Positions 35,951 to 44,829 of a DNA stretch of 64,000 bases are shown here, in pieces. Source of the stretch: Thermohalobaculum sp050330995 (GTDB lineage Bacteria > Pseudomonadota > Alphaproteobacteria > Rhodobacterales > Rhodobacteraceae). Within the stretch, counting starts at the first letter, position 1. Every line of letters begins with the position of its first letter. The stretch covers positions 44,366 to 108,365 of the forward strand of contig JBHJHI010000022.1 in NCBI GenBank assembly GCA_050330995.1, given 5' to 3'. The notes beneath the pieces were generated by a model. It saw only the letters and a list, made by a program, of their open reading frames with translations. It was not told the DNA's origin and ran no database searches. The position numbers and the translations under genes were made by a program.

Positions 35951-36065
35951 GCGCCGCCCGCCTCGGTCGCGCCGCGCGCTCGGGCTCGTGTTCCCCGCCG
36001 CGATGGCCGAGCGCTCCGCCCAGGCGAGGCGAGCGCCCCGAAGCCGCGCCGCGGCCGGGGCGCCG

Positions 36066-37069
36066 TCAGGGAGCGCGGGCGGCCCGCGCGCGCCGCGCCG
36101 AGCCGAGCGCCGCGAGCCCCGCCCCGAGCGCGATCAATCCCGCGGCGGCGAACAGCCGCCAGGACGGCGCGGCGACGCCGGCCGCGACCAGCGCGGCGGT
36201 CGAGAGCACCGGCGCGGCATAGGCCGAGACGCCGAGGAGCTGGAGGTCGCCGCGCTTGCAGCCATGGTCCCAGGCGTAGAACGCCGCGCCGACGGGGCCG
36301 AGCCCGAGGCCGAGCACCGCCGCCCAGCCGAGCGCGTCCTCCGGCCAGACCGTCGCCTCCAGCGCGAGATGGGCGAGGGCGGCGAGACCGGCGACGACGA
36401 GGCAGAAGCCCGCGACGCTGTCGGTCGGCGCCTCCCCGACCACGCGCGAGAGGACCGAGTATCCCGACCAGATCAGCGCGCAGGCGATGGCGGCGGCGTA
36501 GCCCGGCAGATGGGCGGCCTCGGGCGTCGAGAGCCCGCGCTCGCCGAGGATCAGGAGCGCCGCGCCCGCGAGCCCGAGCAGTCCGCCGGCCACGTGCAGC
36601 CCCCCGAGCCGCTGGCCGGGCAGCAGCCCCGAGAACAGCACGATCAGGAGCGGCCAGAGATAGGCGATCAGCCCGGCCTCGGCCGGCGGCGCGTTGTCGA
36701 GCGCGGTGAAGTAGGCGAGGTGGTAGCCGAACAGGCCCGCCACCCCGAGCGCCCAGACCCGCACGGGCTGGGCGAGCGCGCGTCCGAGCGCCGGAGCCGT
36801 CGGTCCGGGCCGTGACACGATCGCTGCGAGGCCGATCGTGCCCCCGACCGCGAAGGCCATGGCGGTGAGCTGAAGGGGCGGCACGCGCCCGGTGCCGACG
36901 GTGAAGAGCGCGAGCAGGGCCCAGAGCAGCACGGCGACGAAGCCGATCGCGGTCGCCTTCGCGTCGGGCGACCGCGGTGCTCCCGGAGGAGCCGAGCCCC
37001 CTCCGGACCCGGACGCCGGGGGGGCGTCCCGCCATCGCCTCGGTTTCGACGCTTGTCCGCCTCGGTCAT
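36066..37069 (-). CDS. EamA/DMT family transporter, probable frameshift near the N-terminus
   Basis: A ten-helix drug/metabolite transporter. The body (ATAIGFVAVLLWALLALFT through the C-terminal Ala-rich helix) is intact from about 37017 down to the stop at 36066. Its own frame has no convincing start: only a GTG at 37136 with no RBS. A better start, ATG at 37069 with AGAGGT upstream (MTEADKRRNRGDGGTPP), is in another frame. One extra C in the 7-C tract (G7 at 37018-37024 on the plus strand) would join them. This is either a sequencing error, a real frameshift or a phase-variable tract. The substrate is unknown. Confidence 0.8.
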
Positions 37070-37284
37070 CACGACCTCTTGTTTCGTGCTCGGGTTGTCT
37101 AGGGGTGAACTGCGCTCTCCTCGCAACAACGTTCACGGAAAGGCGTCACTGCCGTCCATCGGCCCCAATGCTGCGATGATCTATCACGACGATTGTCACA
37201 GACTGAAACCCTGGGGGGGGCCGAGGATGCGGTCGCGTTCGAGGCGGTCGGGAAAAACGGGCGGCGGATCAAGGGGATGATCGA

Positions 37285-39435
37285 GTGACGCGAGATCGGG
37301 GAGGGGAGCCTGGGCGGCTCGGGAAGGCACGGCGCGCGCTCGTGGGGGCGACGCGCGCCGTGGCGGACGCCGTGGTCGCGGCGCGCCGTCGCAGCATGCC
37401 GCTTCTGTATCATATCGGCAACAAGGCCGGACACGCCCGCGCCGCGCTCGGGCGCCTCGTCGTGCGCGCGCGCGTGCCGCTGCGCCCCGAGGGCGAGACG
37501 CCGGTCTCGAACATGCGCGGCTTCTGGGGGCTGGTCACCGCCTACTGGACCTCCGAGCGCTGGCTCGAAGCCTGGTCGCTGACGGCGGCCGTGATCGCGA
37601 TGACGACGCTCCTGTCGAAGTCCTCGGTCTGGGTGGCGATGGCCTCGGCCGACTTCCTCGGCGCCCTCGTCAACGTCCACGCCTCCGCCGCGGGCGACGC
37701 GCCGCTGGTGGCGATCCTGACGGCCGCCGGCGTCTACGGCGCGATCGCGCTCTCGCGGATCGGCGGCATCGGCATCCGCCACTTCTTCTCGACCACGCTG
37801 CACCGCAAGGCGCGCGGCTGGACGCAGGAGCGCTTCCAGGCCGCGATGCTCGCGCGCGGACAGGTGGCGCTGAACCTCACCTCCGACCGCGCCGGCGACG
37901 GCGACGGCGACCCGACCTCGACGATCGCGCGGCTGCCCGACAACATCGACCAGCGCGTCGACGTCTGCACCACCGGCGTGTTCGGCGCGACCATCGGGCT
38001 GGTGATGGGCCTCTGGGGCTCGGTCGCCTCGATCTACTTCGTCTCCGAGGCGCTGATCGAGCGCTCGGCGCCGGTGCCCGTGCTCGACCGCTGGGCCTTC
38101 GACCTGAAGCAGTGGCTCGGCGACACCTTCGGCCCGGCCTTCGCGGTCGACCTCGCGCCGGGGGGCTACGGCTCGGCCGTGCTCGCGGCCGTGCTGATCG
38201 TCGTCTACGTGCCGCTGATGACCTTCGCGGCCTACCGCCTCGGGCGGGTGCTGGAGCGTCAGACCATCGCGCGCCAGAAGGCCGACGGTACGTGGCGCGG
38301 CGAGATGACCCAGATGCTCGGCCGCGCGCCGCGCATGGCGATCTCGCGCGGCGAGCGGGTGCAGGCGCGGCTGAACGCGCGGCTCTACGGCGGCATCGAC
38401 CGCACCTGGCACCGCCTGAACGGCACCGAGTCGGCGTTCCTGAGCTTCACCCAGGGCACGCAGTTCCTGACGATGCGGCTCCTCGGCTACCTGCCGGCGC
38501 TGCCCGCCTATCTATCGGGCACGATGACCTTCAAGACCTACGCGGCCGGCTCGGAGCTGGTGGCCGAGCTGATCAACGACTGCTCGTGGTTCGTGCAGGT
38601 CATGCCGGCGCTGGCGACGCTCAAGGCCAACACCGGGCGGCTGACCGAGCTTGCCGAGGCGATCGAGCGCGTGGGCGATTCGGCCTCGTTCTACCGCGAG
38701 ACCGGGCGCTACGACTTCGCCTACCGCGAGCAGGACCCCGCGCTCGGGCTCACGATCAAGCACCTCGCGCTCTGCCATCGCGGCCACGACGCCGAGCCCT
38801 TCATCCGCGCGCACGCGCTGACCGTGCGCCCGGGCCGCTGGGCCTACGTCCGTGGCCAGAACGGCGCGGGCAAGTCGTGCCTGCTGAAGGCGATCATGGG
38901 CCTCTGGCCCTACGGCGAGGGCGAGATCGCGCTGCCGAAAGGCGTCGACGCCTTCTTCGCGGGCCAGGATCCGGACCTGCCCGAGCGGCTGACGCTGAAG
39001 GAGCTGGTCACCTATCCGCACATGGCCGAGGACTTCGACGACCTGAAGGTCGCCGCCGCCCTGGGCGAAGCCGGGCTCGCGCGCTTCGTGCCCCACCTCG
39101 GCGAGACGCTGATGGGCGGGAAGTCCTGGGCCAACGTGTTCTCGGGCGGGCAGAAACAGCGCCTGGTGCTAGCGCGCATCCTGCTCCAGCGCCCGGGCCT
39201 CCTGATGCTCGACGAGGCGCCCTCGGCGATGGACCCCGACGCGACGCTCGATTTCCACCGCCTGCTCAAGGAACATCTGCCGCGCGCGATCGTCGTGTCG
39301 GTGATGCACGAGCACGAGCCGCCGATCAGCCCCGAGGGGGTACCGTTCTACACCGATCTCCTCGTGATCGAGGACGGGATCGCGCGGATCGAGCCCGCGC
39401 CCGAGCTGCCGCTGCGCCGCATCGCGGCGGAGTGA
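37285..39435 (+). CDS. SbmA/BacA/YddA-type ABC transporter, fused membrane and ATPase domains
   Basis: A 716-aa ABC protein. The membrane domain (about 75-470) has the SbmA/BacA-like MRGFWGLVTAYWTSERWLEAW start and the LHRKARGWTQERF segment. The ATPase domain has Walker A GQNGAGKS, signature FSGGQKQR and Walker B LLMLDEAPSAMD. Relatives export or import peptides or very-long-chain lipids; the substrate here is unknown. The GTG start at 37285 has AAGGGGA 8 nt upstream. A GH3 glycosidase follows after 26 bp, so the two probably share a transcript. Confidence 0.87.
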   Translation: MTRDRGGEPGRLGKARRALVGATRAVADAVVAARRRSMPLLYHIGNKAGHARAALGRLVVRARVPLRPEGETPVSNMRGFWGLVTAYWTSERWLEAWSLTAAVIAMTTLLSKSSVWVAMASADFLGALVNVHASAAGDAPLVAILTAAGVYGAIALSRIGGIGIRHFFSTTLHRKARGWTQERFQAAMLARGQVALNLTSDRAGDGDGDPTSTIARLPDNIDQRVDVCTTGVFGATIGLVMGLWGSVASIYFVSEALIERSAPVPVLDRWAFDLKQWLGDTFGPAFAVDLAPGGYGSAVLAAVLIVVYVPLMTFAAYRLGRVLERQTIARQKADGTWRGEMTQMLGRAPRMAISRGERVQARLNARLYGGIDRTWHRLNGTESAFLSFTQGTQFLTMRLLGYLPALPAYLSGTMTFKTYAAGSELVAELINDCSWFVQVMPALATLKANTGRLTELAEAIERVGDSASFYRETGRYDFAYREQDPALGLTIKHLALCHRGHDAEPFIRAHALTVRPGRWAYVRGQNGAGKSCLLKAIMGLWPYGEGEIALPKGVDAFFAGQDPDLPERLTLKELVTYPHMAEDFDDLKVAAALGEAGLARFVPHLGETLMGGKSWANVFSGGQKQRLVLARILLQRPGLLMLDEAPSAMDPDATLDFHRLLKEHLPRAIVVSVMHEHEPPISPEGVPFYTDLLVIEDGIARIEPAPELPLRRIAAE

Positions 39436-39461
39436 CCCCCAGAAGCTTCCACGAGCGGTCC

Positions 39462-41750
39462 ATGAGCGAGACGATCGACGACACGGCGGCCTTCGTCGCC
39501 GACCTCATGGGCCGCATGACGCCGGCCGAGAAGATCGGCCAGCTCGTGCTCTACGGCGCGAACGAGGGGCAGGCGACCGGCGTCGGCGAGGTGCCGTGGG
39601 TCGACCGCCTCATCGGCGAGGCCAAGGTCGGCTCGGTGTTCGGCACCAAGTCGTTCGCGACCGTGAAGCGGATGCAGGAGGCGGCGCTCTCGACCCGTCT
39701 CGCGATCCCGCTCCTGTTCGCCGAGGACGTGATCCACGGCCACCGCACGCTGTTTCCTCTGCCGCTCGGGCTGGCCGCCACCTGGGACATGGGCCTCGTC
39801 GAGGACGCCTCGGCGGCGGCGGCCTTCGAGGCCGCGGCCGAGGGGCTGCACCAGGCCTACGCGCCGATGATCGACGTCTGCCGCGATCCCCGCTGGGGGC
39901 GCGTGGCCGAGAGCCCGGGCGAGGACCCGTTCCTCGCCTCCGCCTACGCCGCCGCCGTGGTGCGCGGCTTCCAGGGCGACGACCCGAAGGCATCGGGGCG
40001 GGTCTCGGCCTGTCTCAAGCACTTCGTCGGCTATGGCGCCTCCTTCGGCGGGCGCGACTACGACGCCGCCGAGATCGCGCCCGAGACGCTGCACGACGTC
40101 TACCTCGCCCCGTTCAAGGCCGGCGTGGAAGCCGGCGCGCAGGGCGTGATGGCCGGCTTCAACGCGCTGAACGGCACGCCCTGCCATGCGCATCGCCCGC
40201 TGATCGAGGGCTGGCTGAGGGGCGTGGCTGGCTTCGAGGGCATCGTCGTCTCCGACTTCACCGGCATCCGCGAACTCAGCGACCACGGCATCGGCGGTCG
40301 CGAGGCGCGCACGGTGCGCGCGCTGCTCGCGGGGATCGATCTCGACATGATCTCGGGCGACTTCCTGGAGGTGCTGCCCGGCCTCGCCGAGACCGGCCTC
40401 GACGACCCCGAGAGCGGCACGAAGGTCTCCGCGCAGGAGATCGTGGCCGCGATCGACGCCGCCTGCGGCCGTGTGCTCGCGGTCAAGCACCGCCTCGGGC
40501 TGTTCGACGACCCCTACAAGGGCGCGGTCGAGGAGAAGGCCACTACCTCGGCGCTCCTGCCGGAGACCCGCGCGCTGTCGCGCCGCGCGGCCGCGGCCTC
40601 GATGGTGCTCCTGAAGAACGAGGCGGGCGTGCTGCCGCTCGCCGAGGACGGCCTCGACCTCGCGCTGATCGGCCCGCTGACCGACGACCGCCCCAACATG
40701 CTCGGCACCTGGGCGGTCTCGGGCAAGTCGGAGGCCTGCGTCACCCTCCGCGAGGGGCTCGCCGCCTCGACCAACACGATCCGTCTCGCGCCCGGCGCGC
40801 CGGTCGAGAGCGACCCGGCCATCGTCGACCGCCTCAACTTCGTGCCGAACACGGTGACCCCCGATCCCCGCGACGAGGCGACGCTCGTCGCCGAGGCCGT
40901 CGCCGCGGCCGAGGCCGCGGGCGTCGCGGTCGTGGTGATCGGCGAGGCCAAGGAGCACTCGGGCGAATGCGCCTCGCGCGTCTCGGTCGAGATCCCCGCG
41001 CCGCAGCGCCGCCTGTTCCACGCCGTCGCCGACACGATCGAGGGCACGGGCAAGCCGCTCGTCGCCGTGGTCCTCGCCGGCCGACCGCTCAGCCTCGGCG
41101 AGATCGCCGAACGCGCCGACGCGGTGGTCTACGCCTTCTTCGCCGGCACCGAGATGGGCAACGGCCTCGCGGACGTCCTCTACGGCCGCGCCGAGCCGCA
41201 GGGGCGGCTGCCGGTCTCGCTGCCCGCGCACTCGGGGCAGGCGCCCCTGCACCACGGCGCCGCGTTGAGCGGTCGGCCTTGGCCGGGCCAGTGGCGCAAG
41301 TTCACCACCAACTACATCGACCTCGCGAGCGAGCAGCCGCCCGCCCGCGGCCTGTTCCCGTTCGGCGCCGGCCTGTCCTGGACCGAGTTCGCCTATCAGG
41401 CGCCCGCGCTCGACGCCGACCGGCTCGCGGGCGAGGGCGAGGCGGTGGTCCGCGTCGGCGTCACCAACGAAGGCGAACGCGCCGGCACGGCGGTGGTGCA
41501 GCTCTACGTCCACGACCCGGTGGCGCGCATCCAGCGCCCCGACCAGGAGCTGAAGGGCTGGCAGCGCCTCGCGCTGGAGCCCGGCGAGCGGGGCGAGGCG
41601 GTGTTCCGCCTGTCGCGCGCCGATCTCGCCTACACGCTCTGCGACGCCGCGGGGCGTCCCGAGCGGGTCTGGGACCCCGGCGCGTTCGAGATCCGCACCG
41701 GCCCGAACGCACGCGACGTTCAGGCCGTGCGGCTCCACTGGGACGCCTGA
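39462..41750 (+). CDS. Glycoside hydrolase family 3 (beta-glucosidase type)
   Basis: A 762-aa enzyme with the full GH3 layout: TIM barrel (about 1-330), alpha/beta sandwich (about 360-590) and C-terminal fibronectin-like domain. The nucleophile is Asp265 in GIVVSDFTGI. Upstream markers are LLFAEDVIHGHRTLFPLPLG, SPGEDPFL and CLKHFVGYG. The last domain has VTNEGERAGTAVVQLYV and LKGWQRLAL, as in BglX. No signal peptide, so cytoplasmic. The ATG at 39462 follows the ABC gene. The 3' end overlaps the convergent hydrolase by 31 bp. Confidence 0.93.
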   Translation: MSETIDDTAAFVADLMGRMTPAEKIGQLVLYGANEGQATGVGEVPWVDRLIGEAKVGSVFGTKSFATVKRMQEAALSTRLAIPLLFAEDVIHGHRTLFPLPLGLAATWDMGLVEDASAAAAFEAAAEGLHQAYAPMIDVCRDPRWGRVAESPGEDPFLASAYAAAVVRGFQGDDPKASGRVSACLKHFVGYGASFGGRDYDAAEIAPETLHDVYLAPFKAGVEAGAQGVMAGFNALNGTPCHAHRPLIEGWLRGVAGFEGIVVSDFTGIRELSDHGIGGREARTVRALLAGIDLDMISGDFLEVLPGLAETGLDDPESGTKVSAQEIVAAIDAACGRVLAVKHRLGLFDDPYKGAVEEKATTSALLPETRALSRRAAAASMVLLKNEAGVLPLAEDGLDLALIGPLTDDRPNMLGTWAVSGKSEACVTLREGLAASTNTIRLAPGAPVESDPAIVDRLNFVPNTVTPDPRDEATLVAEAVAAAEAAGVAVVVIGEAKEHSGECASRVSVEIPAPQRRLFHAVADTIEGTGKPLVAVVLAGRPLSLGEIAERADAVVYAFFAGTEMGNGLADVLYGRAEPQGRLPVSLPAHSGQAPLHHGAALSGRPWPGQWRKFTTNYIDLASEQPPARGLFPFGAGLSWTEFAYQAPALDADRLAGEGEAVVRVGVTNEGERAGTAVVQLYVHDPVARIQRPDQELKGWQRLALEPGERGEAVFRLSRADLAYTLCDAAGRPERVWDPGAFEIRTGPNARDVQAVRLHWDA

Positions 41751-42571
41751 GCGAGCACGAGATCGATCTGGCGCGCCACCTCGGCGCGGTAGGCGCGGTG
41801 GCAGGGGCAATGGTCCTCGCCGGCCATGACGTCGTGCGCGACGACGTTGGGCAGCATCCCCGGCAGGCGCGCCACGGCCTCCGGCCGGGTGAGCCCGTCG
41901 TCGCGGCCCACGATCAGCCCTACGGGCTGGACGACCTCGCTCGCGAACGACGCTACGTCGTGGGCGGCGTAGTCCGCGGCCGCGCCGGGCGTCTCGGCCT
42001 CCAGCGCGTCGAGCGCCTGCGGCCCCATGGCCCCGCGCGCGTCGAGGAGCGCCTGCCCCGAGACCACCGGCGCCACGGCGACGACGCCCGCGACGACGTC
42101 CGGGCCGCGCTCGGCCGCGAGGGAGAGCGCGGCGTAGCTGCCCATCGAGTGCCCGATGACCAGCACGGGCGCGCGGGCGACGCCCGCGGGCAGCGGCGCC
42201 TCGTCGAGCAGCCAGTCGAGCGCGCGCCTCGCGTCCTCGACGTGGCGCCCCATGCGAAAGCCCGACAGCCCGCCCGGCGCGTCGTTGGCGTCGGAGTGGC
42301 GCAGCTCCGGCACCGCGACCGCGAGACCGCGCGCGAGCGCCGCGTCGGTCGCGGGCGCGAGCACCGCGGTCAGCCCGAAGCCGTTGCGCCCGTGCAGCAC
42401 CAGCGCCGTGCCGACGGGACGGGTCGGCAGGTGTAGCGCGACCGGCAGCGCCGTCTCGCCCCGGCCGATGGTCGAACGCTCGCTCCGCGCCGCGCGCGAC
42501 AGCCGCGGCACGGCGCGGCGGGGGTCGACGAGGCGGCGGACGAAGGCGATCGGGCGCGTGATCAGGCGCAT
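41720..42571 (-). CDS. Alpha/beta hydrolase
   Basis: A 283-aa serine hydrolase. The nucleophile elbow is GHSMG with Ser142, and the oxyanion strand LVLHGRNG lies at about 58-64. A later Asp in VGRDDGLTRPE and His in AGEDHCPCHRAY are good candidates to complete the triad. The substrate is unknown. The opening is basic (MRLITRPIAFVRRLVDPRR) and not a clear signal peptide. The gene is convergent to the GH3 gene with a 31-bp 3' overlap (41720-41750). Confidence 0.85.
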   Translation of the reverse strand: MRLITRPIAFVRRLVDPRRAVPRLSRAARSERSTIGRGETALPVALHLPTRPVGTALVLHGRNGFGLTAVLAPATDAALARGLAVAVPELRHSDANDAPGGLSGFRMGRHVEDARRALDWLLDEAPLPAGVARAPVLVIGHSMGSYAALSLAAERGPDVVAGVVAVAPVVSGQALLDARGAMGPQALDALEAETPGAAADYAAHDVASFASEVVQPVGLIVGRDDGLTRPEAVARLPGMLPNVVAHDVMAGEDHCPCHRAYRAEVARQIDLVLAQASQWSRTA

Positions 42572-42907
42572 GGGGCGGGCTCCGGGCGCGGGGACGGCGC
42601 GGTTAGAGCCCGGCGCCCGCGGCGTGGCAAGCGCCCGGACGGAAGTGTCCGTCTCGGAGTCGCCGGTGGCGACCGGGAGACACGGCGCCGACCACGGCTC
42701 GGGTCGGCGCGAGCGCCTCGGGATCGACCCCGGCCGCCACGCGCCGGGACCGAACGGCCGAGAACGGACGCGTCGGCCCGGGCGGGGAGGGGCGCCGCCG
42801 ATCGAAGACGCCGGCTTCGCGGGTCGGCGCCGGGTTAACCGTTCCGCTTAGGTTCGCCTTCAGCCGCATGGTCTCAGATCGTTCCCGTCAACGAGGAGAG
42901 ACCAGCC
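42572..42907. other. Divergent 336-bp intergenic region
   Basis: It lies between the alpha/beta hydrolase (minus) and the small CxxC protein (plus). A short inverted repeat CGGAC/GTCCG occurs near 42635-42655, and the more AT-rich stretch GGGTTAACCGTTCCGCTTAGG near 42832-42852 may hold a promoter for the plus gene. A good RBS, GAGGAGAG, precedes 42908. I see no gene. Confidence 0.5.
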
Positions 42908-43231
42908 ATGCGGACCCTGCTCCCCCTCTCGTCCCTGATCCTGGCCGGGTCGCTCGCCGCGCCCGTGCCGGCCGTCGCGGCGCTGAGCGCTATCCCCTGC
43001 GAAGCGTGTGCGGCCTACGAGCCGGTGACGCGCACGGTATCGGTCCGGGAGCCGGCGACGCGGGTCGCCGAGATCGCGTTCGGGGCCGGCGCGGCGCCGC
43101 TCGGGCTCCACGCCGACACGCTCGCCCTCCCCGCGCTCCCCGACGCGGTCGGGGACGACCGTTCGCTCGCGCTGGCCTGCCTCGGCGCCGCGCTGCTGCT
43201 GATCGGTCTCTCGCGCGCCCGGCCGGCTTGA
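42908..43231 (+). CDS. Small exported CxxC protein with C-terminal hydrophobic tail (107 aa)
   Basis: An unrecognised 107-aa protein. A signal peptide (about 1-25, ending AVAA) is followed by CEAC (Cys31-Cys34), a CxxC pair that could form a disulfide or bind metal. The C-terminus has a hydrophobic helix (SLALACLGAALLLIGL) and then SRARPA, giving the outline of a sorting tail, though no clear PEP or VPLPA motif precedes it (LPALPDA). GAGGAGAG before the ATG supports the start. The function is unknown. Confidence 0.6.
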   Translation: MRTLLPLSSLILAGSLAAPVPAVAALSAIPCEACAAYEPVTRTVSVREPATRVAEIAFGAGAAPLGLHADTLALPALPDAVGDDRSLALACLGAALLLIGLSRARPA

Positions 43232-43266
43232 GCCCGCGCTCGCGCGGCGGACTGTGCCGGCGCAGC

Positions 43267-44568
43267 TCAGGGGCGGATGGTCTCGCTCGCTCCCGGCGCG
43301 ACCGTTCCCGCGCCCAGACGGGCGCCGATGTACGCCGCCGCCGCCGCTACGCCCGAGCGCCCCATCGGCGCGTCGAGGCGCGCCAGCACCGCCTCTATCG
43401 TGGCGAGCGTGCCGAGGATCATGGGCGGGCTCAGATGACCCATGTGCCCGATCCGGAAGGTCGAGCCCGCGTAGTCGCCGAGCCCGATGCCGAGCGTCAG
43501 ACCCGCGCGGGTCTCGGCGATCGCGCGCAGCCGCGCCGCGTCGACCGCGCCGGTCGTCACGGTCGTGACCACGTCCGAGCGCGCCGCCGGATCGGCGACC
43601 AGGAAACCGAGCCCGCCGCCCCCCGATCCCTCGACCGACCAGGCCTCGACCGCCGCGCGCACCGCGCCCGCGAGCGCGGCGTGGCGCGCCCAGACGTTCT
43701 CGAGCCCTTCCTCGTCGAGCATCGCGAGCGCCTCCGTCAGCGCGAACAGGTGGCTGACGGGGGGCGTGCCGCAGTAGCGCAGGTAGTGCGCCCCCTCTGA
43801 CGCGCGCGCGGTCCAGTCCCAGTAGCCGGTGCGCAGATCGGCCCGCTGGTGCGCCGCCCAGGCCTTGTCGTTCGCCCAGGTGAAGCCGAGTCCCGGCGGC
43901 GTCATCAGCCCCTTCTGGCTGCCCGCCACCGTCACGTCGACGCCCCAGGCGTCCATCTCGAAGGGCACGCAGCCGAGGCAGGCGATGCAGTCGACCATGT
44001 AGAGCGCGGGATGGCCGGCCGCGTCGATCGCGGCCCGGATCGCGGCGATGTCGTTGACCACCGAGGAGGCGGTGTCGACCTGCACCACCAGGACCGCACG
44101 GATCGCGTGCGCGCGGTCGGCGCGCAGCCGGTCCTCGACCGCCTGCGGGTCGACGGCGTGGCCCGGACCGGCGGAGGCCAGCACCTCGACCTCGACGCCC
44201 ATCGTCGCGGCCATGCCCCCCCAGCCGACGGCGAAGCGCCCGCTCTCCAGCACCAGCACGCGGTCTCCGCGCGAGAGCGTGTTGGTCAGCGCCATCTCCC
44301 ATGCGCCGTGCCCGTTGGCCGCGGCGCAGAAGACCCGCCCGGAGGTCCGCGCGATCGCCGGCAGCTTGGCGAAGACCGCGTCCGACAGCGCCAGCAGGTC
44401 GCCCTCGTAGATGTTGGGCATCGCGCGCGCCATCGCCGCCATCACCCGCTCGGGCATCACCGAGGGGCCGGGGATCGACAGCGCGTGGTGGCCATGCGCG
44501 AGGCTCGCCGCCTCCGGCGCCGGGCTCGGGGTGGCGCGATCCTCGCGAAGCGGCGTGGCGATGGTCAT
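43267..44568 (-). CDS. Class V aminotransferase, serine-glyoxylate/alanine-glyoxylate type
   Basis: A 433-aa PLP enzyme of the SGAT/AGAT family, which moves an amino group from serine or alanine to glyoxylate. The PLP lysine is Lys219 in VTVAGSQKGLM, and the preceding VDCIACLGCVPFEMDAWGVD carries the cofactor Asp. GPSVMPERVMAAMA and RIGHMGH-like FRIGHMGHLS are family phrases. The ATG at 44568 has GGGGAG upstream; the start at 44679 lies in the divergent promoter region. It is divergent from a glycerate 2-kinase, fitting a serine to glycerate route. Confidence 0.88.
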   Translation of the reverse strand: MTIATPLREDRATPSPAPEAASLAHGHHALSIPGPSVMPERVMAAMARAMPNIYEGDLLALSDAVFAKLPAIARTSGRVFCAAANGHGAWEMALTNTLSRGDRVLVLESGRFAVGWGGMAATMGVEVEVLASAGPGHAVDPQAVEDRLRADRAHAIRAVLVVQVDTASSVVNDIAAIRAAIDAAGHPALYMVDCIACLGCVPFEMDAWGVDVTVAGSQKGLMTPPGLGFTWANDKAWAAHQRADLRTGYWDWTARASEGAHYLRYCGTPPVSHLFALTEALAMLDEEGLENVWARHAALAGAVRAAVEAWSVEGSGGGGLGFLVADPAARSDVVTTVTTGAVDAARLRAIAETRAGLTLGIGLGDYAGSTFRIGHMGHLSPPMILGTLATIEAVLARLDAPMGRSGVAAAAAYIGARLGAGTVAPGASETIRP

Positions 44569-44829
44569 GGGGGCTCCCCTCGGCAGCTCGGGACACGAGC
44601 CTACCGCCGGCCCCGGGTGGTTCAAACCTCTTCGCGTGCGCCGCATCATCACGGTTCGCGATGGCGGGGGCGTTCGCACGGGGACGCGCCGGCGGGCGAG
44701 CCTCTCCTTCGCGGCACGGGCCGAGGCTGCGGTGCGGGCGGACGGCCTCCGCCGTCATACCGCGCGACGGATCGCCCCGGTGTCCCGGGCGGCCTATAAG
44801 GGCGGCCCCCGCCGCCCAGGAGACCAGCC

